IMG/VR virus record: IMGVR_UViG_3300042868_005483
Span: 1 to 22,058 of that record
DNA from: a virus
DNA length: 22,058 nucleotides
Direction: 5' to 3' (one strand)
Part shown: positions 1 through 9,472 of the stretch, piece after piece
Numbering within the stretch: the stretch's first letter is position 1
Layout of the letters: every line of letters starts with the position of its first letter
The notes under the pieces: generated by a model
The model's database searches: none
Seen by the model: the letters and a program-made list of their open reading frames with translations, nothing else
Told to the model about the DNA's origin: nothing
Program-made: the position numbers and the translations under genes

Positions 1-1822
1 ATGGTTCAATAATTGCTTGCATTTCTTTTGATATGTAAGAACCTATTGTTTTGATGTGATTATCCATATAAGAAACATCATAAGTTTTACCTTGTATTTT
101 TTCTATTTCGTGGATAATATCTTTGTAATCATCAACCAATACCATTGCCTCTTTTAATTGTGATGGTGATGCTTCATTGTCTTTTATAACATCATCTTCA
201 ATCTTGAAGATAGAATCAGCAACAACCGCTGCTGACCTAATCATACCGATTGTATCATCATTATTTGGATATGATATTAACTCCTTAAATGTTGCCTGTG
301 CTCCAGGACATATTTGGAAATACTTTGTTCTATAACCATAAACATCAAGGTTGATTTCATTTTCAGCAAACTCATCCAAACAAGGACACATAAACTGAAC
401 CCCAACTTTACCTAATGAGTTGATTACATCTTCATTATTATCGTAGTGTTTAACTACCTTAAGGTCTCTAATCTTTTGTAATTTGGCTCTGTTAGAACCT
501 GTGGCAAATACCTTACTACGAGGTATTCCAAGTTCATCAGCAATTGGATACATACGCTCTTTATTTGCTCTTGCTGAAATGATATAAACATCACTACCTG
601 ATTGTAATTCATATAAAGCAAGTCCCCTACCTCTTGGAGTATTCAAGGTATCATCATAGTCAAAACTAACTACTTGTCCTACAGCAAAATCTTCATCTGC
701 GGTTGAATTACAAATTGCGTATGCTTGGTCAGGTTGTTTACCTTCATTCTTGATAAGATATTCAGTACATCTGTTGATATAATCACTCCTATCTTCACCA
801 GGATTTCTTTTAACAAATAATACAGGTTCAACTAACATATCAGGATTAGAACAATCAACCCCACCATTTCTTGCTGGGTCTTTACACTTGGTTTTATCAC
901 CAGTTGGATAGTTTACATAATCAGGTAGTGTTTCTGGCTCATATTCCATATTCTCCTGTTTCTTTGGGTGTTTTGTTGGTAATAAGTCATAATCACTATC
1001 ATACTTTGGATTTTCAGGTCTACCATTTTTAACCAAGTATAAAAACGCATTTACACGAGCAAGAGCCCATTGTTCTGCTGACCTAACTGCGGGTGAGTGT
1101 GATGTGTTGTATGCTCCAACTCCCCTTTGATAAACTGATTTTAACATACCAAGATTTACACCATAACCAAGTTTGTCTTTGTATCTTTCGTTGAAATCAT
1201 CACTCTTGTTTTGTAATGTTTCTTCAACTCTTTTGGATACCTCTGCTCCCCTTGTTGTTGAGGCATCACCTTTGGCACTACCTTCACCTTTTGGGTTCTT
1301 ATTTGGTGTGTCTGACTTTGGTGCTTTTGGACTTTCTTTAACCCCACCTCTTTCACCTATTTCAGCCATCTTTTGTTCTGACTTTGTTATTACTCTTTCC
1401 AAGTAATTCATAACATCATCATAAGTTGATGGTTCAAATCCCCAAGAAGCAAGTGCAAGATACCCACAACCTTCTTCAAATGACTTGGAACTATCCCAAT
1501 CGGTCTTATGTCTTGAACCAAATGCCTTCATTCTTTTCAATGTTTCCAAAGATAAAGGTTCTTTATTAGCGAGTTGGTTAAGACGAGATTTTCCAACAGG
1601 TGTTAAACAACTACCATATCCATTTTCATCAACCCATTTTCTTGCTCTAATAGCAGTATCAGTGATATATTGTGGATAATCTTTTATTGAATCAACAAAT
1701 TCTTGTTTTGTAAAGTAGATAAAGTTCTGTTCTATTGCTGGCATCTCTACCAAGCCAATTCCAGTAACCTTTGTATCCCCTGTGATTGTTCCTTCTATAT
1801 CAAGGTCTATTATTCTAATCAT
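1..1822 (-). CDS. Multidomain phage structural/maturation protein with XkdF-like protease region and HAD-like domain (partial)
   Basis: An open frame runs from ATG 1822 off the left edge: 607 complete codons and no stop. An in-frame TAG lies two codons upstream, so this start is firm. Residues 18-37 (VTGIGLVEMPAIEQNFIYF region) resemble the N-terminus of XkdF-like prohead proteases or scaffold proteins. Residues 55-130 match a module I know from phage maturation proteins (SCLTPVG, LKRMKAFGSRH, EEGCGYLALASWG). Residues 150-215 are a polar linker. Residues 218-265 hold a conserved YQRGVGAY...QWALARVNAFL motif. Residues 363-372 contain the short DQAYAICNS motif. Residues 385-475 look like a HAD phosphatase: DYDDT (D388, D390), YIISARA (S416) and HYDNNEDV (D461). 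A Cys-containing segment follows (FMCPCLDEF, YFQICPGA). It lies 20 bp after the tape measure. Domain calls are by recognition; whether the protease or phosphatase is active is unknown. Confidence 0.75.
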   Translation of the reverse strand, partial: MIRIIDLDIEGTITGDTKVTGIGLVEMPAIEQNFIYFTKQEFVDSIKDYPQYITDTAIRARKWVDENGYGSCLTPVGKSRLNQLANKEPLSLETLKRMKAFGSRHKTDWDSSKSFEEGCGYLALASWGFEPSTYDDVMNYLERVITKSEQKMAEIGERGGVKESPKAPKSDTPNKNPKGEGSAKGDASTTRGAEVSKRVEETLQNKSDDFNERYKDKLGYGVNLGMLKSVYQRGVGAYNTSHSPAVRSAEQWALARVNAFLYLVKNGRPENPKYDSDYDLLPTKHPKKQENMEYEPETLPDYVNYPTGDKTKCKDPARNGGVDCSNPDMLVEPVLFVKRNPGEDRSDYINRCTEYLIKNEGKQPDQAYAICNSTADEDFAVGQVVSFDYDDTLNTPRGRGLALYELQSGSDVYIISARANKERMYPIADELGIPRSKVFATGSNRAKLQKIRDLKVVKHYDNNEDVINSLGKVGVQFMCPCLDEFAENEINLDVYGYRTKYFQICPGAQATFKELISYPNNDDTIGMIRSAAVVADSIFKIEDDVIKDNEASPSQLKEAMVLVDDYKDIIHEIEKIQGKTYDVSYMDNHIKTIGSYISKEMQAIIEP

Positions 1823-1842
1823 TATCTATAAATAGTTTTAAT

Positions 1843-4767
1843 TTATAAGGTCGCAAGTTCATCTAACCTTCTGTTAATTGCCTGTCCACTTGTTATCTCT
1901 GAATTGAGTACATACGCTCTAATTGGTTCTTGATTTGCTCTTGAGATTGCCTGAATCAATCTTTCCTCCATCAATGAGTTAGATGCGTTATTTACAAGTG
2001 GTTGTCCCCCACCTGATTGGTTGATTTGTGATAATAAACCCTCATAGTTCAACGAACTCTGTCTGTTGATGACTGATTCCCCACCTTCCAAGTTAACTCC
2101 ACCAGCGTAAGATACACCACCCATTTCGTGTGATGGACCTACAACCATACCACCGGCACCCATTCTAATTTTACCACCACCAGCAAGTGATTGTGCGTAT
2201 GCTAATTGTTGAGCAATTAAACCAACTTGTATCGCTCCCAACACACCAATAGCAAGTGCTAATGGGGGTATTTCCAAGTTAGAAACTACAGCCTGTGCTG
2301 TATCTGCGATAGCCTGAACTAATTGAAATTGTAATGACTTAACTAATGCTCTTTTTTCAATTTCAGCCTTTTTAAGTTGATATTGTTTTTCAAGTTCAAT
2401 TCTTTTTTCATTTGCTTGTTTTGTATCACCTACAACCTGTTCTGCGGCTTGTTTACTTGTCTTTTCAAGTTGTTGTAATTGTAATTGGTAGTATTGTGCG
2501 TATAGTGATGCTGTCTGTCCTATCAATGAACTAAACTCTTGTAGTGCCTTTGTAACATTGTCTATTGTCTTCTTCTGTGCTTTTTGTTTCTTACTTTCAG
2601 CAGTTTCAACCTCAACAATTTCTTTTTCCAAAGCATCTTTTAACAACTCTAACTTTTGTTCATAAGTTAATTTGGAGATATCAACACCTTTTTGTTTTAG
2701 TTTAGCCTCAAAATCAGCAACATCTTGTTGAAACTTTTTCTCTTTATCATAGGTTTTTTTACCAACCTCACTGATTATTTCATCGGCTTTTTCTCTGTTT
2801 TTAGCCAGTGCTGTTAAATCAACATCATATACTTTAGCAAATAAATCTCTGTTTTGGAATATAAAACCAGTAAGAACCTCAATATTACCACCAAGTTCTT
2901 TTATTTGAGCATTTAAGTCCCCAACTTGTTTTACAGTATTATCAATACCAATATTAAACTTTTCATTTTCTAATACAAGGTTTTTGGTATTCTCAAATAA
3001 GGTATTACCAATCTTTTTGTATTGTTCATCTAATGCGGCAAGTTCTTTAGTCTTATCCTCTGGTAATAATGCTGGGTCATTTAATATCTTATTTTGTGTC
3101 TCAATACTTGCTTTGGTTGTCTTAATATATGAAACATACGCAGCAACAAATCGTTCTTGTTGTTGTTGTGCCGCTAATCTAATTTCAGCCTGTTTTTCAG
3201 GTGAGAATATTGTTGTCTCACTTTCAAGTTGAGCCAATTCCCTAAATGTCGCTCTAAACTCATTGATACTAAATGGTGGTTTAATATTGGCATTACCAAT
3301 CTCAAATAATGTATCACTTAATAGAATTAAATTACTACTTAACTTTTGTACTTGAATAATAGTTTCAGGTGAAACATAATCTTTATTTAATTCAATAAAG
3401 GTTTTAGTCGCAACATTTATCTTTTCCTGTTCAGCCTTTAATTCCCCAAGTGTAATACCTGCTTTACCACTATTTTCACTGAAAATATCAAATGCCTTTG
3501 TTAATGACTTTAATTCATCACCAGCAATATCTTGTAATGTACTAAATTGTTCTTTTAATTTAATATTAAATTGTTCTTCAAGTGGTAATGTTTCTATTAA
3601 CCCATTTTTCAAGTCTTGAAGACTTTTAACTCTGTTTTTACCAGTTTCAACAATCTTGGAATCTGCCTGACCAATCTTATAACCTAATGTTGATAACTTT
3701 GTTTCAAGTTCCAATCTTTGACCTAATAACTCAATTTCTTTTTCAATGATAGCCGCTTTATCTGCCGATAACTTTTTCGCCGCTTGAACCTCTTTAATTT
3801 GTAAATCAATACTATTGAGTGTTCTATCAGTTTCAATCTTTTCTCTCTGTGCTGATAATCTTCTAAACTCTTTTAGAGTTTGTTCCCTTAATTCATTTAA
3901 CGCCTTATCTCTTTCCTTCTCATCTTTAATTGTTTTCTTAATTTCTCTTTCTCTTCGTATATCAAGTCCTATTAAGTTCAATACCTCTTTATTTTGATTG
4001 TCTAATAAATCAGCATAATATTGGTCTTTTATTGCTGATAATGTTTGTATTGATGCCCCTTCTTTTTCTGCGTTCTTTAGTTTAATCGCCAAGTTATTTT
4101 CAATTTGGGTTCTCTCCAAACTGTATTGATAGTTAGCCTCTTCAAGTGTCTTATTAAATCTTTCTTGGGAATCATCTGCTTCATCTGTAGCCCCCGCTAA
4201 TGCGAAATACGCACCAACTAATAAACCAACAACAGCCAGAATAGCCGTAAAAGGGTTTGCCGCAAGTGTGGTATAAAACGCTTTGGTAGCCGCATTAGCC
4301 GCATTTGTTGCAAGGGTTGATGCCTTTTCAGTAATTGTTTTAGCGGCCGTTATTGCTCCACTTCGTACTTCTGCGGCACTTCTAATACCTAACGCTAATG
4401 TTAATAAGTTTTGAGCAGTTGTTGCCGCCTTTTGGACAGATTCACTTTCATTACCAAATAATGATATAGCCGCAGTAGCAGCCGCAAATGAACCTGAAAT
4501 ACCCGCACCTAACTTACTGAATCCCTCAATAGATTTTTCAGGTGTTATTTTTTGACTAACATCTTTAACCTTTCTTAATTCACCTTCAGTTTTAATTACC
4601 TCTGTATTTAATTTCTTGAAATTTTCACTATTGGTTCCAAAATTAAGAGCAATATCTTCTAAATCTTCCTTCGCCTTTTTTAATTCAATTTCTAATGTTT
4701 TTACATCAGTTACTACCTTATCAATACCATTAAGTTGTATTCGTAATCCTACTATTGCTTCAGCCAT
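1843..4767 (-). CDS. Tail tape measure protein
   Basis: 974 aa from ATG 4767. Tape measures fill the tail tube during assembly, set tail length, and are released on DNA injection. Visible features: an N-terminal helical, charged region (residues 15-75); an Ala-rich stretch (80-165); a strongly hydrophobic segment at about 173-193 (FTAILAVVGLLVGAYFALAGA region) that could span a membrane; a long helical, Lys/Glu/Gln-rich coiled-coil middle (about 200-830); a second hydrophobic stretch near 835-860; then a Gly-rich C-terminus with GGESVINR near residue 900. This is a familiar tape-measure pattern in Bacteroidota phages. By the usual rule of about 1.5 angstroms per residue, the tail would be at most about 145 nm. 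It starts 4 bp after the stop of the upstream tail protein, so the two are co-transcribed. No lysozyme or peptidase domain is evident. Confidence 0.88.
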   Translation of the reverse strand: MAEAIVGLRIQLNGIDKVVTDVKTLEIELKKAKEDLEDIALNFGTNSENFKKLNTEVIKTEGELRKVKDVSQKITPEKSIEGFSKLGAGISGSFAAATAAISLFGNESESVQKAATTAQNLLTLALGIRSAAEVRSGAITAAKTITEKASTLATNAANAATKAFYTTLAANPFTAILAVVGLLVGAYFALAGATDEADDSQERFNKTLEEANYQYSLERTQIENNLAIKLKNAEKEGASIQTLSAIKDQYYADLLDNQNKEVLNLIGLDIRREREIKKTIKDEKERDKALNELREQTLKEFRRLSAQREKIETDRTLNSIDLQIKEVQAAKKLSADKAAIIEKEIELLGQRLELETKLSTLGYKIGQADSKIVETGKNRVKSLQDLKNGLIETLPLEEQFNIKLKEQFSTLQDIAGDELKSLTKAFDIFSENSGKAGITLGELKAEQEKINVATKTFIELNKDYVSPETIIQVQKLSSNLILLSDTLFEIGNANIKPPFSINEFRATFRELAQLESETTIFSPEKQAEIRLAAQQQQERFVAAYVSYIKTTKASIETQNKILNDPALLPEDKTKELAALDEQYKKIGNTLFENTKNLVLENEKFNIGIDNTVKQVGDLNAQIKELGGNIEVLTGFIFQNRDLFAKVYDVDLTALAKNREKADEIISEVGKKTYDKEKKFQQDVADFEAKLKQKGVDISKLTYEQKLELLKDALEKEIVEVETAESKKQKAQKKTIDNVTKALQEFSSLIGQTASLYAQYYQLQLQQLEKTSKQAAEQVVGDTKQANEKRIELEKQYQLKKAEIEKRALVKSLQFQLVQAIADTAQAVVSNLEIPPLALAIGVLGAIQVGLIAQQLAYAQSLAGGGKIRMGAGGMVVGPSHEMGGVSYAGGVNLEGGESVINRQSSLNYEGLLSQINQSGGGQPLVNNASNSLMEERLIQAISRANQEPIRAYVLNSEITSGQAINRRLDELATL

Positions 4768-4771
4768 ATTT

Positions 4772-7405
4772 TTAACAATTTTGTTGTAGGATTTGTCCTA
4801 CACTATTTATAACTACATAAGTAGTTGTGTCAGCAGTATATCTTAAATATGTTCCCACTCCAACAGGGATATATTCTGTTCCTGTATCATAATATACTGG
4901 TTGATTATTTGATAAACCAGAAACACCAAATGTCGTTAGATTAACTGTTGGGGCAGTACCATTACATACAGGTGTTATTGTAAATCCTGTATAACAATTT
5001 AGAGTATACGCACTTAATATACCAGGGTATGGTGTGTTACCTGATAAAGTATAATAAGGTGCTGGTGGGATTACTTTATAATATCCTCCCAATTCTTTAA
5101 TTAAAGATATTTCAGTTAGTTTAGTTTCAATTAAACTCCCCTCATTTATTTTTTCAATCCTATAAAAACTATCTTTAACAAATATCCTATCAGTTAAACT
5201 TGTTTCATAGATATCAGTTGGTCTTAACAAAAATCTACCTGATAATCTTCTTGTTTCGTTGGAATAATTGTTTTCCACATAATCCTCCCAAAATAAGTTC
5301 CATAAGTTGTATTGTGTGAACTGAACAGGTAATGGATTATAGTTTCCAAAGAAATCAAATGTTGACTTGAAATTAAGGTCAGATATTAAGTTTGGTATTT
5401 GTATATCCAACGAACTCAAATGTGATACACAAGGATATGTTGTTTGTTCTATTGGTGTTGCTCCTGAACTCAAATACCATGTTCCTTGTACTTGCTTGAA
5501 CTCATCTTTATAACAAAATCTATTACCAGTCCAAAAGAACAAGTGAGGTTTGTTAGAATAAGGTTGTAGTGTTGTATAGGTATATCCTGATGTGGCACCT
5601 GTTGTTCTAATTGTTGTATTTAATTCCCTGTAAACAGCAGGTATAATAAAATTGTCTGCTCCATTAACAACTGTAGTTGGGGTTGCAGCAAAAGGCACTT
5701 CATAGTTTTGTTCTCCCGCCAGTAAGTTATTTGTTGATGTATATTTGAATCTTCCATATTGAAATTTGTTTGCGTCCTCAAATAGTTTATTCAAGTATTC
5801 TTCTGAACCTTTTGTCCATGTAAAGTTTAATTCTTTTGGTAAATCAAATGATAGTGGTTCAATCCTGTATGTTGAGTTCAAATCAAGTCGTTGTGTCCAA
5901 TCCTTCTTAATCCTATCAGATTGATTGTAGTACCAGTTAAATGGTTCTATGATGATTGATTGTGATACCTCATCTTGTATTACAACCAAGTTAAATAATG
6001 TGATTAAACCCTTCAAGAACTCAATACAATTTATCTGTTGTAACCCCAATCTAATATTAACATTTTGTGGTTCAAACAATAAAGGTGTTGAGTATAAATC
6101 CCACATCGGTGCTTCAGAGGTAATTGAATATTCATTGTAAGGTAAAAACCTTAATTGTTTTCCTGGTGTTGATGAACTCTTTAAATCAACATACAATCTA
6201 ACATACTCACCAGTTCCACAAACACCACTAAAGAACCAGTTGACCGAAGCATCGGCACCACAAGTTGGTAATTGGTATAAGTCACTAACGGCAAATGGGG
6301 GTTGTGAATCTAATGTTGATAAATCACCACCTTTTCTTGCGTATATTTGGAAATCAATATCACCACCACAGACATTATTATCATCATAGTTAAATCTAAA
6401 GTTCCAAGCATAATTACCAGCAAACGGAACTCTAAAGTAATTTGTATTAAATGGTGGATTTGGTGGGTCTATTGAACTTGATACACCTGGTCCTAATACA
6501 AAGTTATTCAATGGGTCATAACCATCACCTCTAAATGTTTGGAAATTAAGAGGTCTTGCACCAGCACTACCAAAGGTAATAACTGTTGATGGACGCATGT
6601 ATACCTTGAAGATGTTTTGGTTTGTTACCGCAGAGGCAACAGTTACTCCAAGTTGTCCATTTTGGAATGTATCCATATACATTGACTTGAAATAATCTGT
6701 CTCAAAAAACTCACTAATAACATTGTAATCTGTTTTAGCAAATATTCTATTGATAACCTCTTTAACCCTTATTGATGGTTTCCAAATGTACTCGGGCACA
6801 GATTGTGTTGATTGGTCAAATGAATATTCTTCACCAAAGGTATATGTAAATCCTGGTATTGGAGATGCTGTTGACCCATTATCAACATATGGTAATCCAT
6901 AGTTTATCATTGGGTATAATATCTTACCCCCAAATAAACCATCTACATCGTTGTTCTTTGCCTCCCAAGATTTGGTGATGGCTGAATAAGATAACTTATG
7001 TTGTAAGTCATCCCATTGTAAATCTTGTAGTGTTATGTTTCTTATTTCAGAAGCAAAATCACCAACTTGACCCATTATATAAACCTCATAATCTGTATAA
7101 TTTGGGTTCTCAACAACCGCTGATAATCTCAATAAACCAGTGAATATGTCTGTTCCCCTATATTGAACTACACATTGTATTTTTGTTAAGGGGTTAAACT
7201 CAATACCATTGACCTCAAAGTAGTGTTCAAATATAATAGCGTTTGTATTTGTATTTGGTACAACAAATTGTTTTGTGTATGATGATTTTCTTGAATCTAA
7301 TGCATTGATATCCAACTGTTGTATCATAACAGCAATTGGTATGTCTTCATATATGTCTACACGCTTCCAAATACCATCAAGATATATTAATAAGGATGTA
7401 TCCAT
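4772..7405 (-). CDS. Large tail/baseplate protein with Dit-like N-terminus
   Basis: 877 aa from ATG 7405, one base after the upstream stop. The N-terminal 135 residues (LDGIWKRVDIYEDIPIAV, RKSSYTKQFVVPNTNTN, PLTKIQCVVQYRGTDIFTG) follow a pattern I know from Bacteroidota phage distal-tail or hub proteins encoded next to the tape measure. The middle is beta-rich and aromatic-rich with no enzymatic motif that I can see. The C-terminal 90 residues form a separate Cys-containing module ending in ...GQILQQNC, which resembles the end of the protein encoded at 7960-9471 (both have a YxDxG..L/Y segment and end in Cys). The likely role is tail tip or baseplate assembly and perhaps host contact. The exact structural role is inferred from position and N-terminal pattern. 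Confidence 0.65.
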   Translation of the reverse strand: MDTSLLIYLDGIWKRVDIYEDIPIAVMIQQLDINALDSRKSSYTKQFVVPNTNTNAIIFEHYFEVNGIEFNPLTKIQCVVQYRGTDIFTGLLRLSAVVENPNYTDYEVYIMGQVGDFASEIRNITLQDLQWDDLQHKLSYSAITKSWEAKNNDVDGLFGGKILYPMINYGLPYVDNGSTASPIPGFTYTFGEEYSFDQSTQSVPEYIWKPSIRVKEVINRIFAKTDYNVISEFFETDYFKSMYMDTFQNGQLGVTVASAVTNQNIFKVYMRPSTVITFGSAGARPLNFQTFRGDGYDPLNNFVLGPGVSSSIDPPNPPFNTNYFRVPFAGNYAWNFRFNYDDNNVCGGDIDFQIYARKGGDLSTLDSQPPFAVSDLYQLPTCGADASVNWFFSGVCGTGEYVRLYVDLKSSSTPGKQLRFLPYNEYSITSEAPMWDLYSTPLLFEPQNVNIRLGLQQINCIEFLKGLITLFNLVVIQDEVSQSIIIEPFNWYYNQSDRIKKDWTQRLDLNSTYRIEPLSFDLPKELNFTWTKGSEEYLNKLFEDANKFQYGRFKYTSTNNLLAGEQNYEVPFAATPTTVVNGADNFIIPAVYRELNTTIRTTGATSGYTYTTLQPYSNKPHLFFWTGNRFCYKDEFKQVQGTWYLSSGATPIEQTTYPCVSHLSSLDIQIPNLISDLNFKSTFDFFGNYNPLPVQFTQYNLWNLFWEDYVENNYSNETRRLSGRFLLRPTDIYETSLTDRIFVKDSFYRIEKINEGSLIETKLTEISLIKELGGYYKVIPPAPYYTLSGNTPYPGILSAYTLNCYTGFTITPVCNGTAPTVNLTTFGVSGLSNNQPVYYDTGTEYIPVGVGTYLRYTADTTTYVVINSVGQILQQNC

Positions 7406-7406
7406 T

Positions 7407-7940
7407 TTAGAATCCTATTAGTGTGATATCACTACTATAAACATATGTTAATTCAATGTTTGTGATAGTTCTATTTCCTTTATTTTTTCTTGTGAACTCT
7501 GTGTTAATAACATTGATTGGTCTTAATCCACCATCTTCTCTAATTTCGTATACTTGATTTGATGTATAAACCTCTTCCAAGTACATAAAGTCAGGTTGGT
7601 TTAAGAAACCTGAATTGATAACATGGGTTTCAGACATTGTAAGTTGAAAGTCAGTTAGTCCACGAGCGGTTTGTTCTCTTGTTGGGTCTGAACTACCCCA
7701 ATCAACAGCCCAACGATTATATGATTGTCTATCAATAGCAAGTCCCTCACTCTTACTTGCCGTGAATCTGTAGTAGTCCCAATGTCCATATCTGTTTAAC
7801 CACATAAGTTGTAGTTGAGGGTTTCCACTTCTATTACAGATTGGACCTAAATTGACTGTAAATATTTCTGATACAGGTGTATATCCTGAACAATTCCCAA
7901 GAGTATATGTTGTTGGTACGGGATTAGGTAAGTTTGCCAT
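7407..7940 (-). CDS. Tail-associated structural protein (LNRYGHWDYYRF type)
   Basis: 177 aa from ATG 7938-7940. The central motif LMWLNRYGHWDYYRF (about residues 45-59) is typical of small proteins encoded beside the Dit-like or hub gene in Bacteroidota phages, which are thought to be baseplate or tail-tip components. Two Cys residues lie in the N-terminal 35 aa (GNCSGY, GPICNR). The rest is beta-strand-rich with many Thr, Asn and Tyr residues, and there is no signal peptide or membrane segment. It sits between a Pro/Thr-linker tail protein and the 877-aa tail protein, with a 1-bp gap to the latter, so it probably assembles with them. The structural assignment is by context and motif, not a defined function. 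Confidence 0.5.
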   Translation of the reverse strand: MANLPNPVPTTYTLGNCSGYTPVSEIFTVNLGPICNRSGNPQLQLMWLNRYGHWDYYRFTASKSEGLAIDRQSYNRWAVDWGSSDPTREQTARGLTDFQLTMSETHVINSGFLNQPDFMYLEEVYTSNQVYEIREDGGLRPINVINTEFTRKNKGNRTITNIELTYVYSSDITLIGF

Positions 7941-7959
7941 AGTTTCTTATTTTAATTTA

Positions 7960-9471
7960 TTAACATCCCCCACCTACGGTACATATCACAATAATTGGTG
8001 ATGCGTTGTATATTATTCCTCCGTATTGGTAATCACCGAAGAACAACACAGATAAACCAGCATCGGTGTATATGTTCTCACCAACATCACCTGGTGATAA
8101 ACCTGGTGCCATATAAAGGGTTATTGGTGTTGCACTATCACAGAAACATTCCCCACCCACACAGGTCGCAAAACACTCATTAACTAATTGTGGTACTCCT
8201 TCTGGTGTTGGAGTCGGAGTTCTTGTAAGTGTTGGAGTCGGAGTTGGTGATAATCCTTGAGTTTGGGTAGGTGTTAAAGTCGGAGTTGGAGTTGTTGTAG
8301 ATGTTGGAGTCGGAGTTGGTTGTTCACAATCACCAGTGTTTGTTACAATCAATGCACCCTCAATGATGAAATCTCCCAAATTACATATACAAACATAAAA
8401 CTCTTGATTTGGATTAACAACAAGTGTTCTTTGAATGTTATTACAATCCGCATAATACAAAATACCCTGTGATTCCAATGATGCGTTGAATACACTATAT
8501 TCTTTACAAGCACATACTGTAGGAGTTGCTGACGGAGTAGGTGTCGGTGTTGGGGTTGGTTGTATTGGACTGGTTGTTCCTGTGAATTTACCAAACAACT
8601 GAACTGTATATTGAACAGCGTTTGATGGTGTTATTCCTGATAAGTTTCTTGGACCTGCGGCAACATATAAAGTATTGTAGTTTGTGTTACCTGATGGTAT
8701 AATTAAAGGTAATTCTTGATATACTTGATTACAACTTGTTCTTGGACCCCCACCATTTGTTGTGATGTTGTCTGATGTTACAGCGGTAATAACCAAGCCT
8801 TGGTCATCATAAAAAGTCCATTCGGCATAATATGGTTCTGATATGGTTGATGAATCCAAATAGTAGTTTGTAAAGGCGAGTGTGTAATACTCATCTTGTT
8901 CTAAATCACGGGTTCTTGGTGAGTTGGTTAAGAACAAACCAGATGTGGTTGGGTCAATTGTTGTTGGTGCTCCTGATAAAACAAATGGGGACATATTAAA
9001 GTCCTGTTGTGTTGCTCTACCATTTACCCCCATAGTTGATTGAAATACCTTCTTTAATCCACTTGGAATGCTTGGTGGACCTTGTGTATTACCTGAACCT
9101 GTAAAACCTGTTACAGCCCCCAATTCTGTTGATGAGTATTCATAACCAAAATAAACCTCATAGTTTATTGTCTCTGCTGAATAAGGTGCGGCAAATGGGA
9201 ATGTTTGGTGTTGGTATATTTTTGTTGTGTTCCATAAACCAAATGGGTTATTCTCACAATATGTCTTTAATATTCTTGATGTATCAATAACCCCAAGTCC
9301 ATAAGGGTTTGGTGTTGCTTTTCCCTGAAATACATTATTACCATTTACATACAAATCATAAGTGTATCTAAATCTAAAATTGTTGATTGTATCTGCAGAG
9401 ATTGTATAAAACAACCCATCTGTTAGTACGGGTTGAAATGTTGGTGGTTGGTGTAATATCGCTATACTCAT
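7960..9471 (-). CDS. Tail protein with Pro-Thr linkers and two Cys-rich appended domains
   Basis: 503 aa from ATG 9471, just after the stop at 9473. Residues 1-300 form a beta-rich structural domain (Tyr/Thr/Asn-rich, no enzyme motif). A Pro-Thr linker (about 303-318) leads to a roughly 65-aa domain with five Cys (319-383: CAC, ADCNN, VCICN, GDC). A second, longer linker (384-424) leads to a C-terminal Cys-rich domain (432-503) that ends in GGGC. Such linkers usually make stiff, protease-resistant spacers that display domains on a surface. I infer that the N-terminal part is built into the tail and the two small domains project outward, perhaps for host or polysaccharide binding. A neck gene (10030-10869) carries a similar linker plus Cys domain. 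The binding role is untested. Confidence 0.6.
   Translation of the reverse strand: MSIAILHQPPTFQPVLTDGLFYTISADTINNFRFRYTYDLYVNGNNVFQGKATPNPYGLGVIDTSRILKTYCENNPFGLWNTTKIYQHQTFPFAAPYSAETINYEVYFGYEYSSTELGAVTGFTGSGNTQGPPSIPSGLKKVFQSTMGVNGRATQQDFNMSPFVLSGAPTTIDPTTSGLFLTNSPRTRDLEQDEYYTLAFTNYYLDSSTISEPYYAEWTFYDDQGLVITAVTSDNITTNGGGPRTSCNQVYQELPLIIPSGNTNYNTLYVAAGPRNLSGITPSNAVQYTVQLFGKFTGTTSPIQPTPTPTPTPSATPTVCACKEYSVFNASLESQGILYYADCNNIQRTLVVNPNQEFYVCICNLGDFIIEGALIVTNTGDCEQPTPTPTSTTTPTPTLTPTQTQGLSPTPTPTLTRTPTPTPEGVPQLVNECFATCVGGECFCDSATPITLYMAPGLSPGDVGENIYTDAGLSVLFFGDYQYGGIIYNASPIIVICTVGGGC
8203..8325 (-). repeat. Imperfect GGAGTC/GGAGTTGG tandem repeat encoding Pro-Thr linker 2
   Basis: Low-complexity coding repeat. 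The plus-strand pattern GTTGGAGTCGGAGTTG recurs several times and reads as Pro-Thr dipeptides on the minus strand (residues about 384-424 of the 503-aa protein). A shorter related tract at 8525-8573 encodes linker 1. Length variation by slippage is plausible; the reading frame is kept. Confidence 0.7.
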
Positions 9472-9472
9472 T

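Noticed and set aside
1823-1842. Separate promoter before the 1822 gene
   Set aside because: ACTATTTATAGATA resembles the recurring A/T element, but the 20-bp gap is too short to support a promoter call, and readthrough from the tape measure gene explains expression.
8349-8594. Alternative minus-strand frame over the Pro-Thr region
   Set aside because: Its His/Gln-rich translation is the out-of-frame reading of the linker-coding repeats inside the 503-aa gene.
7960-9471. Possible tail-fibre collagen-like or intein sequence
   Set aside because: The Pro-rich tracts are Pro-Thr dipeptides, not Gly-X-Y triplets, and no intein splice motifs are visible.
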